Positions 32,261-42,400 of a stretch of DNA of 64,000 bases are shown here, piece after piece. The stretch comes from Malachius bipustulatus (Eukaryota; Arthropoda; Insecta; Coleoptera; Melyridae): contig OU342636.1 in the NCBI GenBank assembly GCA_910589415.1, positions 41,493,735 to 41,557,734 on the forward strand, read 5' to 3'. Each line of letters starts with the position of its first letter. The stretch's first letter is position 1. The notes beneath the pieces were generated by a model. The model was not told where the DNA came from. It saw nothing but the letters and a program-made list of their open reading frames with translations, and did not search any database. Both the position numbers and the translations under genes were made by a program.

Positions 32261-33506
32261 CCTCTCAATTCGGTTTCAGGAACGGAATGGGAATAAGAGA
32301 AGCCCTTTTCTCACTAAATGTGTTGACAGAGATGCAAGGACATGAATATCAACGCCTTCGCGTGCTGTATTGATTACAAGAAGGCTTTTGATTGCCTCTC
32401 ACACAAAAAACTAATCGAGATCCTCAAATCAACTGGGATCGATCCACAAGACCTTAAGATCATAAGTGAATTATACTGGCATCAAACTGCAGAAGTCAGA
32501 ACTGAAGGGTCTACATCAGCGGAGTTCTCAATAAGAAGAGGCGTACGACAGGGATGTGTTCTATATCCCCCCTCTTATTCTCTCATATTCGATGAAGCTC
32601 TATCAGACACATGTGCGGCCATAAAGATCAATAGTATCAATATAAAATAATCTTGGATACGCCGACGACACTGTTGTCATAGCGAACAATCTCCCAGAGC
32701 TGCAATCTCTCATGGACCTCATTGTGCAGTATAGTGAACGATTTGTACGTGGAGAAGTCGTTGAACAGGTGTCATCTTTAAAATACCTGGATGCACTCGT
32801 CAACGAACAAAGTGATCCGAGGATTGAGGTCAGGGCAAGAATCAAGCAGGCACGGATAATATTTAACGACATGAAAACACTTCTAACCAATCGTAACGTA
32901 AACCTCGGACTCCGGATGAGGCTGCTCCACTGCTATGTTTTTCCTGTCCTCTCGTACGGATGCGAGAGCTGTACACTGGATGCCACCACAGAAAAACGCA
33001 TTGAGGCATTCGAAATGTACGTATACAGGCGAATGCTCTGTATCTCCTGGACGGAACATAAAACAAACACAGGCGTTTTACAACAAATGAGAAAAAATAA
33101 GGAACTCCTCCCAACTATCAAGGAGAAAAAACTACTACACTTAGGACACATCATGAGAGGCGAACGATACAAGTTTATCCGCCTAAAGGCCGGTTCTCAC
33201 TTGTACGACACCCGACGACAACGACAACGCGACAACACGAAAAAATTGCGGGAGTACTTCACCTTGAGTCTGGTTCCCACTTATATGACACCCGACGACA
33301 TGGCACATCGTCGGGTGTCCTTAATACTTGAAGGAAAGATCGAGGGAAACGATCAGTATGCCGGAGACAGAACTCGTGGTTGAAGGACCTGCGTCGATGG
33401 CTCGGACGAACGTCAACAGAAATTTTCAGAGCAGCAGTTTCATGCGCAACAATAGCCATTTGGATCGCCAACCTTCAAGGGGAGAAGGCGTCCTAAGAAG
33501 AAGAAA
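32261..33506 (+). pseudogene. 5'-truncated RTE-clade LINE relic
   Basis: Starts inside reverse transcriptase (SQFGFRNGMG, REALFSLNVLT), continues with ACCIDYKKAFDCLSHKKL, SELYWHQTAEV and RRGVRQGCVL, and after disruptions runs through SSLKYLDALV, LLHCYVFPVLSYGCESCTL, EKRIEAFEMYVYRRMLCISW and the C-terminal tail. Main open pieces are 32,342-32,650 and 32,712-33,383. The YADD region near 32,650-32,690 is broken by a stop and frameshift. The 3' end has AAGAAGAAG tail repeats like the sister copy at 49,550-52,400. AATGACT occurs at 32,254-32,260 and 33,507-33,513 as a short candidate TSD. Confidence 0.82.
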
Positions 33507-33513
33507 AATGACT

Positions 33514-34094
33514 TCTTATTCCAAGCAAAATCCTGCGGAGAAGGAATCACTTGCTGTGCTTTTCCAAATACCTGTTTGATAAACTACCCCTCGGATATGT
33601 TGTAGAAGTGTCCTGATCGAGGTGTACATCCTAGGTGGCAGTTTGTCCACTGCTTGATTCTTCTGACAGAAAAGCTCATTTGGTTGATACCGCTGAAAGG
33701 AATGAGTTTATTATACAGAAAGGAGCTTATAAAAAACAGTCAACCTTGTAAGATCTTCAATCTCAAACATCTTTCAATAATAACTCAAAACCGACTACAA
33801 ACGAAATGTCTTTTTTGATTAAAATACTTCCTATAGTAGCACTTTTTGGTGGAATAACAAAAATTGGTCAACTGTTTTGGGTATTTTTCGGCTATTTTTG
33901 GTTTTGATACTTTAGGTGGGACATTTTAAATTTGGTATGTCCTGCTCGACAGGCTAAGGTTGTTAAGTTTTTAAAATAAATTTGAAAATCATTATTGAGA
34001 CCTGTCAATGGCCGCTCCTTTCTGGTTAAGGTAAGTGGAGATTTTATTTTATTTCAAGACAAGTCACTGAGTAAAAGTAAGGTTAGAGAAAACC
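33514..34094. other. Intergenic, nothing recognised
   Basis: No gene or repeat identified. Confidence 0.5.
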
Positions 34095-34430
34095 GCAGAA
34101 GGGGGAAGGGAAACGGTTAGTAACTCGAGGAGCTCGTCAACGACCAAACTCCATAGAAGGGGGGATAACATCATTACAACATTACTTGTGGACATCCTTT
34201 GGTTGTATTTATCTGAATGGTGTTCTTGCCCACATTGGGCTCAACTATTCTCGTAGGCAGCATGTTCAGAATCCATTTGGGTATTTCTTTGTCTACTCCT
34301 CTCTTAGCTAAGGCTATTTTGTATTGTCGAATGCTCCTTCTATATGAAAAAAGGCGCAGATGGCGAATTCCGTGTACTCTTCTGAATCTTCTCAGTGCCT
34401 TCTTACAGGGCGATCTCTATCGATCTCCCC
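34095..34430 (-). pseudogene. LOA LINE RT fragment
   Basis: The minus strand matches about 7830-8110 of the LOA LINE at nucleotide level: the GAGTAGACAA region, ACAT/CATGCT block, AATGTGGGCAAGAACACC, ACAACCAAAGGATGTCCACAAG and GTTTGGTCGTTGACGAGCTC. It encodes the RT segment around FLDIEGAFDN to CPQGG...LWSLVVDELL, with small indels and a ~17-bp insertion in place of GGAGGAGTG. Both ends are truncated. It is a dead fragment. Confidence 0.8.
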
Positions 34431-34768
34431 GCAGCAGGTATAGAAATTTGTAGAACTCATCTTTCTCTAAAAAACGCTGTATCAAATTGTCTTAATAGCT
34501 CCCAGAAGTCAGTTTAGAATTATTGACCTTTAGAGAAAATATTAACCAAGAATATTATTATAGGTTCCTACTGACTTGGAATCACGACTTTTTGGTCACA
34601 CTACTTGACTTGAGAGCACCATTTTCATGCCATTTAAGATTTTTGGGGTAGAGTGTAATCCCTAAGTTCAAAATAAGTCCTTAAAGTTTTCCTAATTAAA
34701 ACAAAATGTACGTCTTCAAAGATCTTAAAAAATCATAGGAAATGTACCCTAATTCATGCTGAGGTACT
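34431..34768. other. Intergenic, nothing recognised
   Basis: AT-rich, no feature. Confidence 0.5.
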
Positions 34769-34965
34769 GAAATCGTAATTGATTCCGGGTTGTTGTGCCG
34801 TTGTCCATGGAGATTTGCTCCGAACGTTTCGTCTACAGCTTAGGTAGACATCATCAGCTGTTACGTGTTCGCAAGCGATGCTTTCAATCCTCATCGTGTT
34901 CACTGATAACGTACTCCATAGTTATCAGTGAACACAACAGCCCGGATTCAATTACGATTTCAATT
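34769..34965 (-). repeat. Penelope-like terminal hairpin with hammerhead-like core
   Basis: An outer inverted pair (about 34,769-34,797 against about 34,929-34,960; GAAATCGTAATTGATTCCGG against CCGGATTCAATTACGATTTC) encloses a perfect inner 15-bp hairpin (34,896-34,910 and 34,921-34,935, GTGTTCACTGATAAC, 10-nt loop). On the minus strand CTGATGA (34,857-34,851) is followed by a strong stem (GTCTAC...GTAGAC) and GAAACGTTCGG, the layout of the ribozyme block in Penelope-like pseudo-LTRs. No Penelope RT/GIY-YIG coding is nearby, so this is a terminal remnant. Confidence 0.55.
34818..34862 (-). ncRNA. Degenerate hammerhead-like motif
   Basis: Core CTGATGA, a 6-bp stem II (GTCTAC/GTAGAC with a CTAAGCT loop), then GAAA and CGTTCG. 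The cleavage triplet expected after stem III is not a clear GTC and stem I pairing is weak, so I score it as degenerate. Confidence 0.5.
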
Positions 34966-35974
34966 GAAGCCGGCCGTGAAAGTCTACACACATTTTCAAT
35001 GCCGATAAAATTATCAGAGTGCGAAACTCTTGAAAATTCTACATGTGAAAATGAATTTATCCGTTACTTTTGAGAAGCACTGTATGTTCAAATGTGTAAA
35101 TCTTCGGCAAAAATAAACTGAAGGTGTGTTTTTGAATAAAGAATCGATTACAATTATTGATATGAAACGGTTACCTCACCCGTCCCACTTCGAGGGTTAA
35201 AACGGGGGTGCGCTGCAGGCCTATAAAGTAAGCACGGTGTCATCATTAGTTTAAATAAGCACGAAAATCAGCTTGCAAGGTAAATATCTATAGTAACACA
35301 TAAAAGTGTTGTCGATTAAAATGACAAGTGACCCTGAAGATCTATCTGTAACAATAAATTAATCTTATCATTACTAATAGACCACTACTGATTCAGCAGT
35401 AATCAAGGAGATAATAATAAGCATCAATAAAGGTTTCTATTACCACAATAGCTAGGTATCTGTTCTGTTGCAATAAACACACAATGCAAATTAACAACAA
35501 TAAATATTCTATTAATACACTTCAAGATTCGAGATAAAGTAATAAATAAGTATAATACATTATTTAAGTAATCTCCAATATGTATTATTATTCATATGAA
35601 AACAAAACACTAAAAGGTACATTGACCAGTTTTGAGGAAAATTGAGTTGAATACATTAACCTTTTCAGACTAAAAAGTTTGCATGATTTCTGTTGGTAAA
35701 CATGAGAAGAAAAAATGAATACGCAAGACTGACAAAAATATAAATAATAATTTGCTTTGACAGCTTAGACCAGAATTAACAATATACATAGAGTCGGAAT
35801 CTTTCAGAGCGGCTTTTTTTTGTGTAAACTTCGTTTTTCGTATTACGCCTTCTCTGATGGGATTGGTGATAAATATGACATAATCTTCTCTTTTTCTACT
35901 TCTCTGCTTTGGGTAATTTTTTTCAGACAGCAAGAAGTTTCAATACTTAACATCTTAACAAAGACCTACAAGTA
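34966..35974. other. Intergenic, nothing recognised
   Basis: No gene recognised. The minus-strand frame at 35,670-35,933 lacks a family signature. Confidence 0.5.
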
Positions 35975-36680
35975 TTATTCTAGCTTGGGGCGATAGAAAC
36001 CAAGTTCAATTTAAAGCTGGAAAAACCCAAGCAGTCATCTTCTCCAAAAGGGCCAACATTTTGGAGCCAGATATGGTGATGGCGGATCACTCTTTTACTC
36101 CATCATCCTCTCTTGGTTTACTTGGAGTAAGCCTCGGAGCGAACAAGTCTTGCCATGATCATGTTGCAGGTCTGGCGAAGAGTGCTTCTCAAAAACTTGG
36201 AACACTCTACCGCACGAAGACATTTTATACACCTCAACTTCCTCTTATACAAGGCTCAAATCCGACCATCCTTGGAGTACTACTGCTCACATGTCTGGAG
36301 CTCAGCTCCTAAACATACTGAGATTACTTGATCCGGCTTTCAAAAAAAATTAGATAGTTTTGAACATAGAAAAAAAGTTGCTGACCTGCGGCTATTTCAC
36401 AGGTCTTTGGGAAGTGCCTGTTTGATCCCAACTAGAACAAGACATGGCAGAAATACACGTCGAGCCGCAGACGCTCATTCATATCAGGTTCAACTCGTTA
36501 CTCCTCGTACCACCTTGTCTCAGACTTCTCTTATGTATAGAACTGCATCATTTTGGAATAGCGTTTCACGGGCTGTTTTCTGAGGAATACAACCTGCACC
36601 CATTCAAATTCAACGTGAATCGTTGCCTCCGCTCATTCACCGCTCCCAAAGCGCCATACGGAATTGCCTGCAGTTTTTTT
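35975..36680 (+). pseudogene. Jockey/CR1-like LINE RT C-terminal relic
   Basis: Across small frame changes the plus strand reads WGDRNQVQFKAGKTQAVIFS, LLGVSLGANKSCHDH, LAKSASQKLGTLYR, YKAQIRPSLEY, KKVADLRLFHRS, NTRRAADAHSYQVQLVTPRT, MYRTASFWNS and FKFNVNRCL. This is the thumb and C-terminal part of a LINE reverse transcriptase with no RNase H. The C-terminal ~110 residues match a minus-strand fragment at 59,460-59,870 at DNA level. The 5' part is lost and the frame is broken. Jockey or CR1-like; clade uncertain. Confidence 0.75.
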
Positions 36681-36751
36681 TTTAATTGAAAATGCACTTT
36701 TATGTTACAGGATTCCCCAGCAGTGCAAGTGCATTTTCAATTAAAAAAAAA
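36675..36751. repeat. 25-bp perfect palindromic arms
   Basis: Arms 36,675-36,699 (T9 then AATTGAAAATGCACTT) and 36,727-36,751 (AAGTGCATTTTCAATT then A9) are exact inverted complements around a 27-nt loop. It sits exactly between two LINE relics, at the 3' end of the jockey/CR1-like fragment. It is a miniature foldback element or an inverted tail duplication. Confidence 0.8.
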
Positions 36752-36764
36752 TTCCAAAGGAATC

Positions 36765-38720
36765 AGCAGAAAGGCGGGCTCAACCAGTCACAGCCTGGAG
36801 GCTAGCTGAGAGTCTGGTAGACGACGAGGTTTTACGATGCGTAAGCAAAGAGTTCCGCCTATACAAGATAGCAGGACCTGATGACATTTGTCAGAGAAAT
36901 ATTCCAGGCTAGCTTGGCAGCTAATTTGATATGTGCCTAAGGCACGGATGGAAGCAAATGTGGTCTTCCTACCTAAACAAGGGAAGGAGGATTCACATTA
37001 GAAAGTAATTCGAGGCTACCAGTTTGACATCTTTCATGCTGAAAATGCTAGAAAAGTAATGGACATATTTCTGATAGAAAACACACTGCGTGAGTTCCCG
37101 TTTCACGAGGGTCCACATGCTTACCTTACCGGAAGCACAGATAGACGGAGACGGTCTTACACGCAGTGACAAGGAAAACAGAAAAAGCGCTACTGGGCCC
37201 TTGTCAACTTTTTCGACGTGGAAGGCGCTTTTGCCAAAGCAAAAACAGAAGCTACTTGCACCGAGCTGCAGTTCAGAAGCACTCCACTGGTGCTAGTTAG
37301 TTGGAGTGCTTGAACGATCAAATAAAGGGTGGTGACGTCAGAATAAGTTCGGGTTAGCATCACGGTGAGTGGTGAATGCCCTCAAGGTAGCTGCATCTAC
37401 CCTCATCTGTGGCGTCTGATCATGGACGGCCTCCTAAGGTGACTGACAGACAACGGACTATATGCACACGCATCGCTTAAGACGGGCTGGTTCTAGTAAC
37501 CGACCAGTTTCTAAACGTAGTCTGCCATCGTATGCAAGATGCTGGTCAAGTCTGAGGAAGGTCAAGGAAGAGGCCAGCGTGATGATTAATCCTGGAAAGA
37601 TGGAAATGGTTCTCTTCGCAAGCAATTAACAAAAGGGCTTTTAGTCATCCAAGTTATTTGAAAGGTAAACCCTTTTTGAGAAGGAAGGTTAAATATCTTG
37701 GAAATGATGTCTGGATCATGAAACTAGATGTGAAACTGACCTGGAGACTGCGGATTGACAGAATGGTCACAAAAATTGTAGCATCCCTATTATGACAGAT
37801 GACAATAGGAAAGGCCTGGGGACTGAAACAGGAAGGTAACGCACTCGGTGTGCACGGCCATCATGAGACCGAGAATCAGTTATAGTTCACTTGGCTGGTG
37901 ATAAATAGTCACAAACAAAATGTCCAAACTGCAACGGCTCGCCAGTCTTTCAATAACCAGTACAATTAGAACCTTCCCATCAGCCGCCCTGGACATCATT
38001 CTCTGGGGCTGTCACCGCTTCACATTTGGATAAAAAAGGTCAGTGAGATGGAGATCCCTATCTCAAACCTTAGGGCTGTCTCAGCACAGGAAAAAGTGGG
38101 AAAAGCGAGAGGTAATCTTGAAACCAGGAGGATTAGTCTGATTTACAGACAGACGACTCCAGTCTAGCAGGACAGGAACTATGGTACTGGGGAGATTTAA
38201 CTGACACAAAAGTGCTAGGCTCACCGAGGCTCTAAACAGGACGGTTGACAAGAAATCGGTGAATATCATATGGGTTCCCGCACATTCAGGAATACCAGAC
38301 AACGATCGGGATAAACTGTGAGAAGCTCGGAACCAGGCAAAACTTTTGTGGACCGTAGCCTGTACTTGGTCTGACGAAAGGTTTTCTAAAAGAGGCCAAT
38401 AAGAAATTAACTCAAAAAGGTCTAGAGAAGGATTTGGGAGGCAACATCAGGCTGCAGTCAGGTCTGACTGATCCCAGCTGACTCGGACAGAAGCAGGCTG
38501 GCCAACAAGATCAAACTGAACCGGAGGGAGTTTAGATTACTAGTCGAGTCACTACAATCTGAACAGGCACTTACAACTTCTCGGTGTGAGTGGGGACTCG
38601 GTCTCTCCCAAATGTAGGACAGGGAACGAGGACTTCTATCACTCCATAGGCGTGTGAGAGGTCTGGCATACGTTTTTTGAGTGACTTCTGGCTCAGATTT
38701 TTTGGGTCAGAGGCACTATA
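36765..38720 (+). pseudogene. Ancient LOA-like LINE relic (RT + RNase H)
   Basis: With many stops and indels the plus strand still reads VNFFDVEGAFAKAK, CPQGSCIYPHLW, LIMDGLLR, then RIDRMVTKIVASL and KAWGLKQEG. RNase H traces follow, including FTDRRL (a damaged DG/DS motif) and IIWVPAHSGIPDNDRDKL, and then C-terminal NKIKLNRREFRLLV and TGNEDFYHSI traces. Motif order and the PQG-x-x-x-x-P-x-LW block match the LOA-type LINE at 7.1-9.8 kb, but the sequence is far more decayed, and the YADD box is not recognisable. It is one of the oldest coding relics here. Confidence 0.7.
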
Positions 38721-39059
38721 ATAGTGGCTTGGGGTGCACAACCATCTTCCACTGTACTACTTCTGTTTGGTGGTCGTTTTGTTGATTATCAAGGTTTGTT
38801 TTTTTTATTTCATGTCATTTCAGACAAAACTATAAAGATAAATATTAAAAGATATTTTAAGGAGCTGTAACTTCTAAGGGGAAACTTGAAAATATTTTTT
38901 ATGAACCTCTTCCCCTCCTCCCCCCCCAGTACAATGTATAAAGAATCTCCATGTGAATTTTATAACCTACGGTACCAAGAGAACAGCCTCCTAGAGTTTT
39001 GGGAGATGAATCTCCCCTAACCCAGAGCTCATACCTAGCGGATCATCTTCTGTAGTGCC
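38721..39059. other. Spacer before the gypsy element, with TSD
   Basis: No gene. C-rich run near 38,920. GTGCC at 39,055-39,059 is the left copy of the gypsy target-site duplication; the right copy is 44,074-44,078. Confidence 0.7.
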
Positions 39060-39358
39060 TGTTGTGTACTGAAACTTGAATTAACTTAAGTTCATACGAA
39101 CTTACATCCTGTCAGAGACACGACGCGTCTCCCACCCCTCGAGTAGCAGGCTGCGCCGTTTACGTCATTTAAAATATATTATTGTTGTTGTTATTATGAC
39201 TACTACCTAGTTACGAATCTGTTCCATCCTCTAAAATTTATGTCACGCAATAATTTGAATTTAATGTTGTATTACAATTACCTAATAAACGTAATTATGA
39301 AGTTGTGATCGATTGAGATAATCAAGGATTTATTTTACCCACAAATAAGTACATAATA
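39060..39358 (+). repeat. 5' LTR of the gypsy element
   Basis: Begins TGTTGTGTACTG and ends AAGTACATAATA, identical to the 3' LTR except at 39,198. It should contain the promoter. A GTT microsatellite (TTATTGTTGTTGTTATTAT) lies near 39,180-39,197. The end is unusual in lacking a terminal CA. Confidence 0.9.
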
Positions 39359-39361
39359 AAA

Positions 39362-39379
39362 TGGTGTCAGAAGTTGGTG
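39362..39379 (+). promoter_or_regulatory. Primer binding site (tRNA-Leu type)
   Basis: TGGTGTCAGAAGT starts three bases after the LTR. It is the complement of the 3' end (ACTTCTGACA plus CCA) known for eukaryotic tRNA-Leu. It would prime minus-strand synthesis; a leucine-type primer fits mag/SURL-like Ty3 elements. Confidence 0.75.
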
Positions 39380-39495
39380 TCAAAAAAGAAACTTCCTGAT
39401 TCGAATCGAACGTGAGTCGAGTTCATAAAAGTTGGACAATTTAGATTCTCACTGAACTGTTTCAAACGCAAAATCTGGTTCGTAAAAAACGTGTT

Positions 39496-42400
39496 ATGTC
39501 TACTCAGCAAGTGCCTGCCGAGCTTCTACAAGCTATCTCCAGTTTGCTAGCACAAGCCATACAGACTTCCGTAAATGAGACGGCCGGTCAATCAGAGCAT
39601 GCCGCAATGCCGGGTGCTGCCGGAACACAATTACGTGCACCGCCATTTGCAATTAGTGAGTACCGCTCCTCTGATACAACGAGTATTGCAGATTATTTCA
39701 AACGTTTTTCCTGGGCTCTCGAACTAAGCAGAGTACCTGAAGTGCAGCATGCCAATTATGCTCGTGTGTACATGGGTTCAGAATTAAATGACGCTTTAAA
39801 ATTCCTTATCAGTCCTAGAGATCCTGCTGGATTAACCTATGAAGAGATTCGCACAACTCTGATCGATCATTATGATTCTACGAGAAACAAATACGCCGAA
39901 AGCATCAAGTTTCGTAGAATAATGCAACATTCAGGTGAGACTGTTTCAAAATTTGCTTTAAGACTGAAACAGGCTGCTACTTATTGTGAATATGAGAATT
40001 TTTTAGACCGCATGCTAATCGAGCAATTGTTATCTGGGTTGGCATCGCAAGAGATGTGCGACGAAATCATTTCTAAGAAACCGTCAAGTTTTAAGGAAGC
40101 ATATGATATTGCACATGCTCTTGAAGCGACGCATAATACAGCAATGGAGGTGAAAACGTCAGTCACGCCAGAGTCAGCCCTTCAAACAAATAAATTGGGT
40201 TACAGTCAACCTCGATACAAGGACACAACCAAGCAGAGGAAGAGAGACAGATCTACTTCACGAGGTCGAGATAGAGCGTACAGAAGTTCCGCAACGCGTC
40301 AAGGCGAAAATCCCAGTCAAGCTTGTCAAGGGTGTGGAGGTCCACATGGCCGTAGCAACTGCAAATTTCGTGACGCCAAATGCCACCACTGCAAGAAGGT
40401 AGGACATATTTCAAAAGTGTGTAGGAAGAGATCGCAGACAACAAACAAAGTCGCAAATGCAGAATTATCGACGGAACCAGTCAACTTTGAAGACGATGTC
40501 AACAAAGTCTACGTCATCAATTCATTGAAGTCTACAGATCCATACATTATTGCTGTGCATATAAATGGGTCTACAGTCAACATGGAACTAGACTCAGGAG
40601 CACCAGTTTCAACAATTAGTGCCACTAATTGGAGTAAGATCAATTCAAATTTGTGCTTGAAAAAGTCAGATCGACGACTGATTAGCTACACCGGACATGC
40701 TGTAGAATGCATAGGCCGAGCATCAGTCACTGCCACGATTGGAGCTACATCAAGGAAGCTCAATCTGTACGTGGTCAAAGGAGAATACGACACGCTGTTT
40801 GGTCGTGATTGGATCACAGAGTTTGTTCAAGAGCTGGACTTCGCTAAAGTCTTTTCCAAGGACAACAAGGTCAATAAACTGTCAACATCAGGAAAATGCC
40901 TCACTACTGAACAAGAAAAACAGCTAAATCATCTCCTGGCACATTACGACGATATCTTCTCTACCGTTCCCGGCAAGTTAAAAGGTCCACCTGTGAAGAT
41001 GCATCTCAAACCGGATGTCTCACCAGTGTTTTCCAGAGCACGAAATATACCTCAAGCTCTTCGTGACGCTTATGCACGAGAAATTGATGCAAAAGTAACA
41101 TCAGGTTTCTACAAGAGAGTGGAATACTCAGAATGGGCGTCAACCACGCATGTAGTAGCTAAGAAGAATGGTAAACTTCGGATTACGGGCAACTATAAGC
41201 CAACCCTCAATCCAAGAATTATTGTGGATGAACATCCAATTCCGAAGCCTGAGGACCTGTTTAATAAGATGAGAGGTTCTAGTCTATTCTGTCATCTAGA
41301 TGTCACAGATGCTTACACACATTTAGAAGTAGATGAAGAATTCAGTCATGCTTTGACTCTCAACACACCAACACATGGCCTTATTCGTCCTACACGAGCC
41401 GTCTACGGTGCAGCAAATATTCCAGCAATCTGGCAACGCCGTATGGAGACCGTCCTGCAGAATCTGCCAAATGTGATCAGTTTCTTCGACGACATTATTG
41501 TATTCGTAAATGGATTCAATAGTCTTCTCCAGGCGCTGGGTTCGACGTTGGAACGTCTTAGCAGTTGTGGACTGAAACTCAACAGAGCGAAATGTGTTTT
41601 TGCCGTTCCTGTTCTCGAAGCATTAGGGCACAGAATAGATGCCGAGGGCATACACAAATCAGATTCACACATCGAGGCCGTACGAAATGCACCAAAACCA
41701 AGCACTCCTGAGGAACTACAGTTATTCCTGGGTAAGGCGACCTACTATACGTCCTTTATTAACGAGCTTTCGACCAGAATCCGTCCACTCCGGGACATGC
41801 TACTCATCGAGCCATTTACTTGGACTCCTGCTGGTGAAAAAGCTTATCTGGACATCAAGGAGGCGCTTACATCACCGCAAGTGCTCATGCCGTATGATCC
41901 TTCGCTGCCATTGCTGTTAGCAACAGATGCGAGCAAGACGGGTCTCGGTGCTGTCCTCTCACATCGGCTTAGTAACGGTCAAGAGCGACCAATCGCTTAC
42001 GCCAGCCGAACAATGTCAGCAACTGAACAACGCTATCCTCAAATCGACAAGGAAGCACTAGCTATAGTTTGGTCAGTACAGAAATTCTTTTATTACTTAT
42101 ATGCACGTCATTTTACGCTGATAACCGATCACAAACCACTGACGCAGATCCTTCATCCTGAGAAATCGCTGCCAGTATTGTGTATCAGCCGCATGGCAAA
42201 CTACGCCGATTATCTGGCTCATTTTGATTTTGATGTAATGTTTAAGACAACGAAAGCAAACGCTAATGCTGATTACTGTTCACGAGCACCATTGCCATCG
42301 ATGATCAATGCGATCAGTCTTTCAACCTCACAAAGAGAAGAAGAAGCTGAAGAGTTTGACGAATTCGATAGATTTGTTTTGTGTCAGATAAAACAACTAC

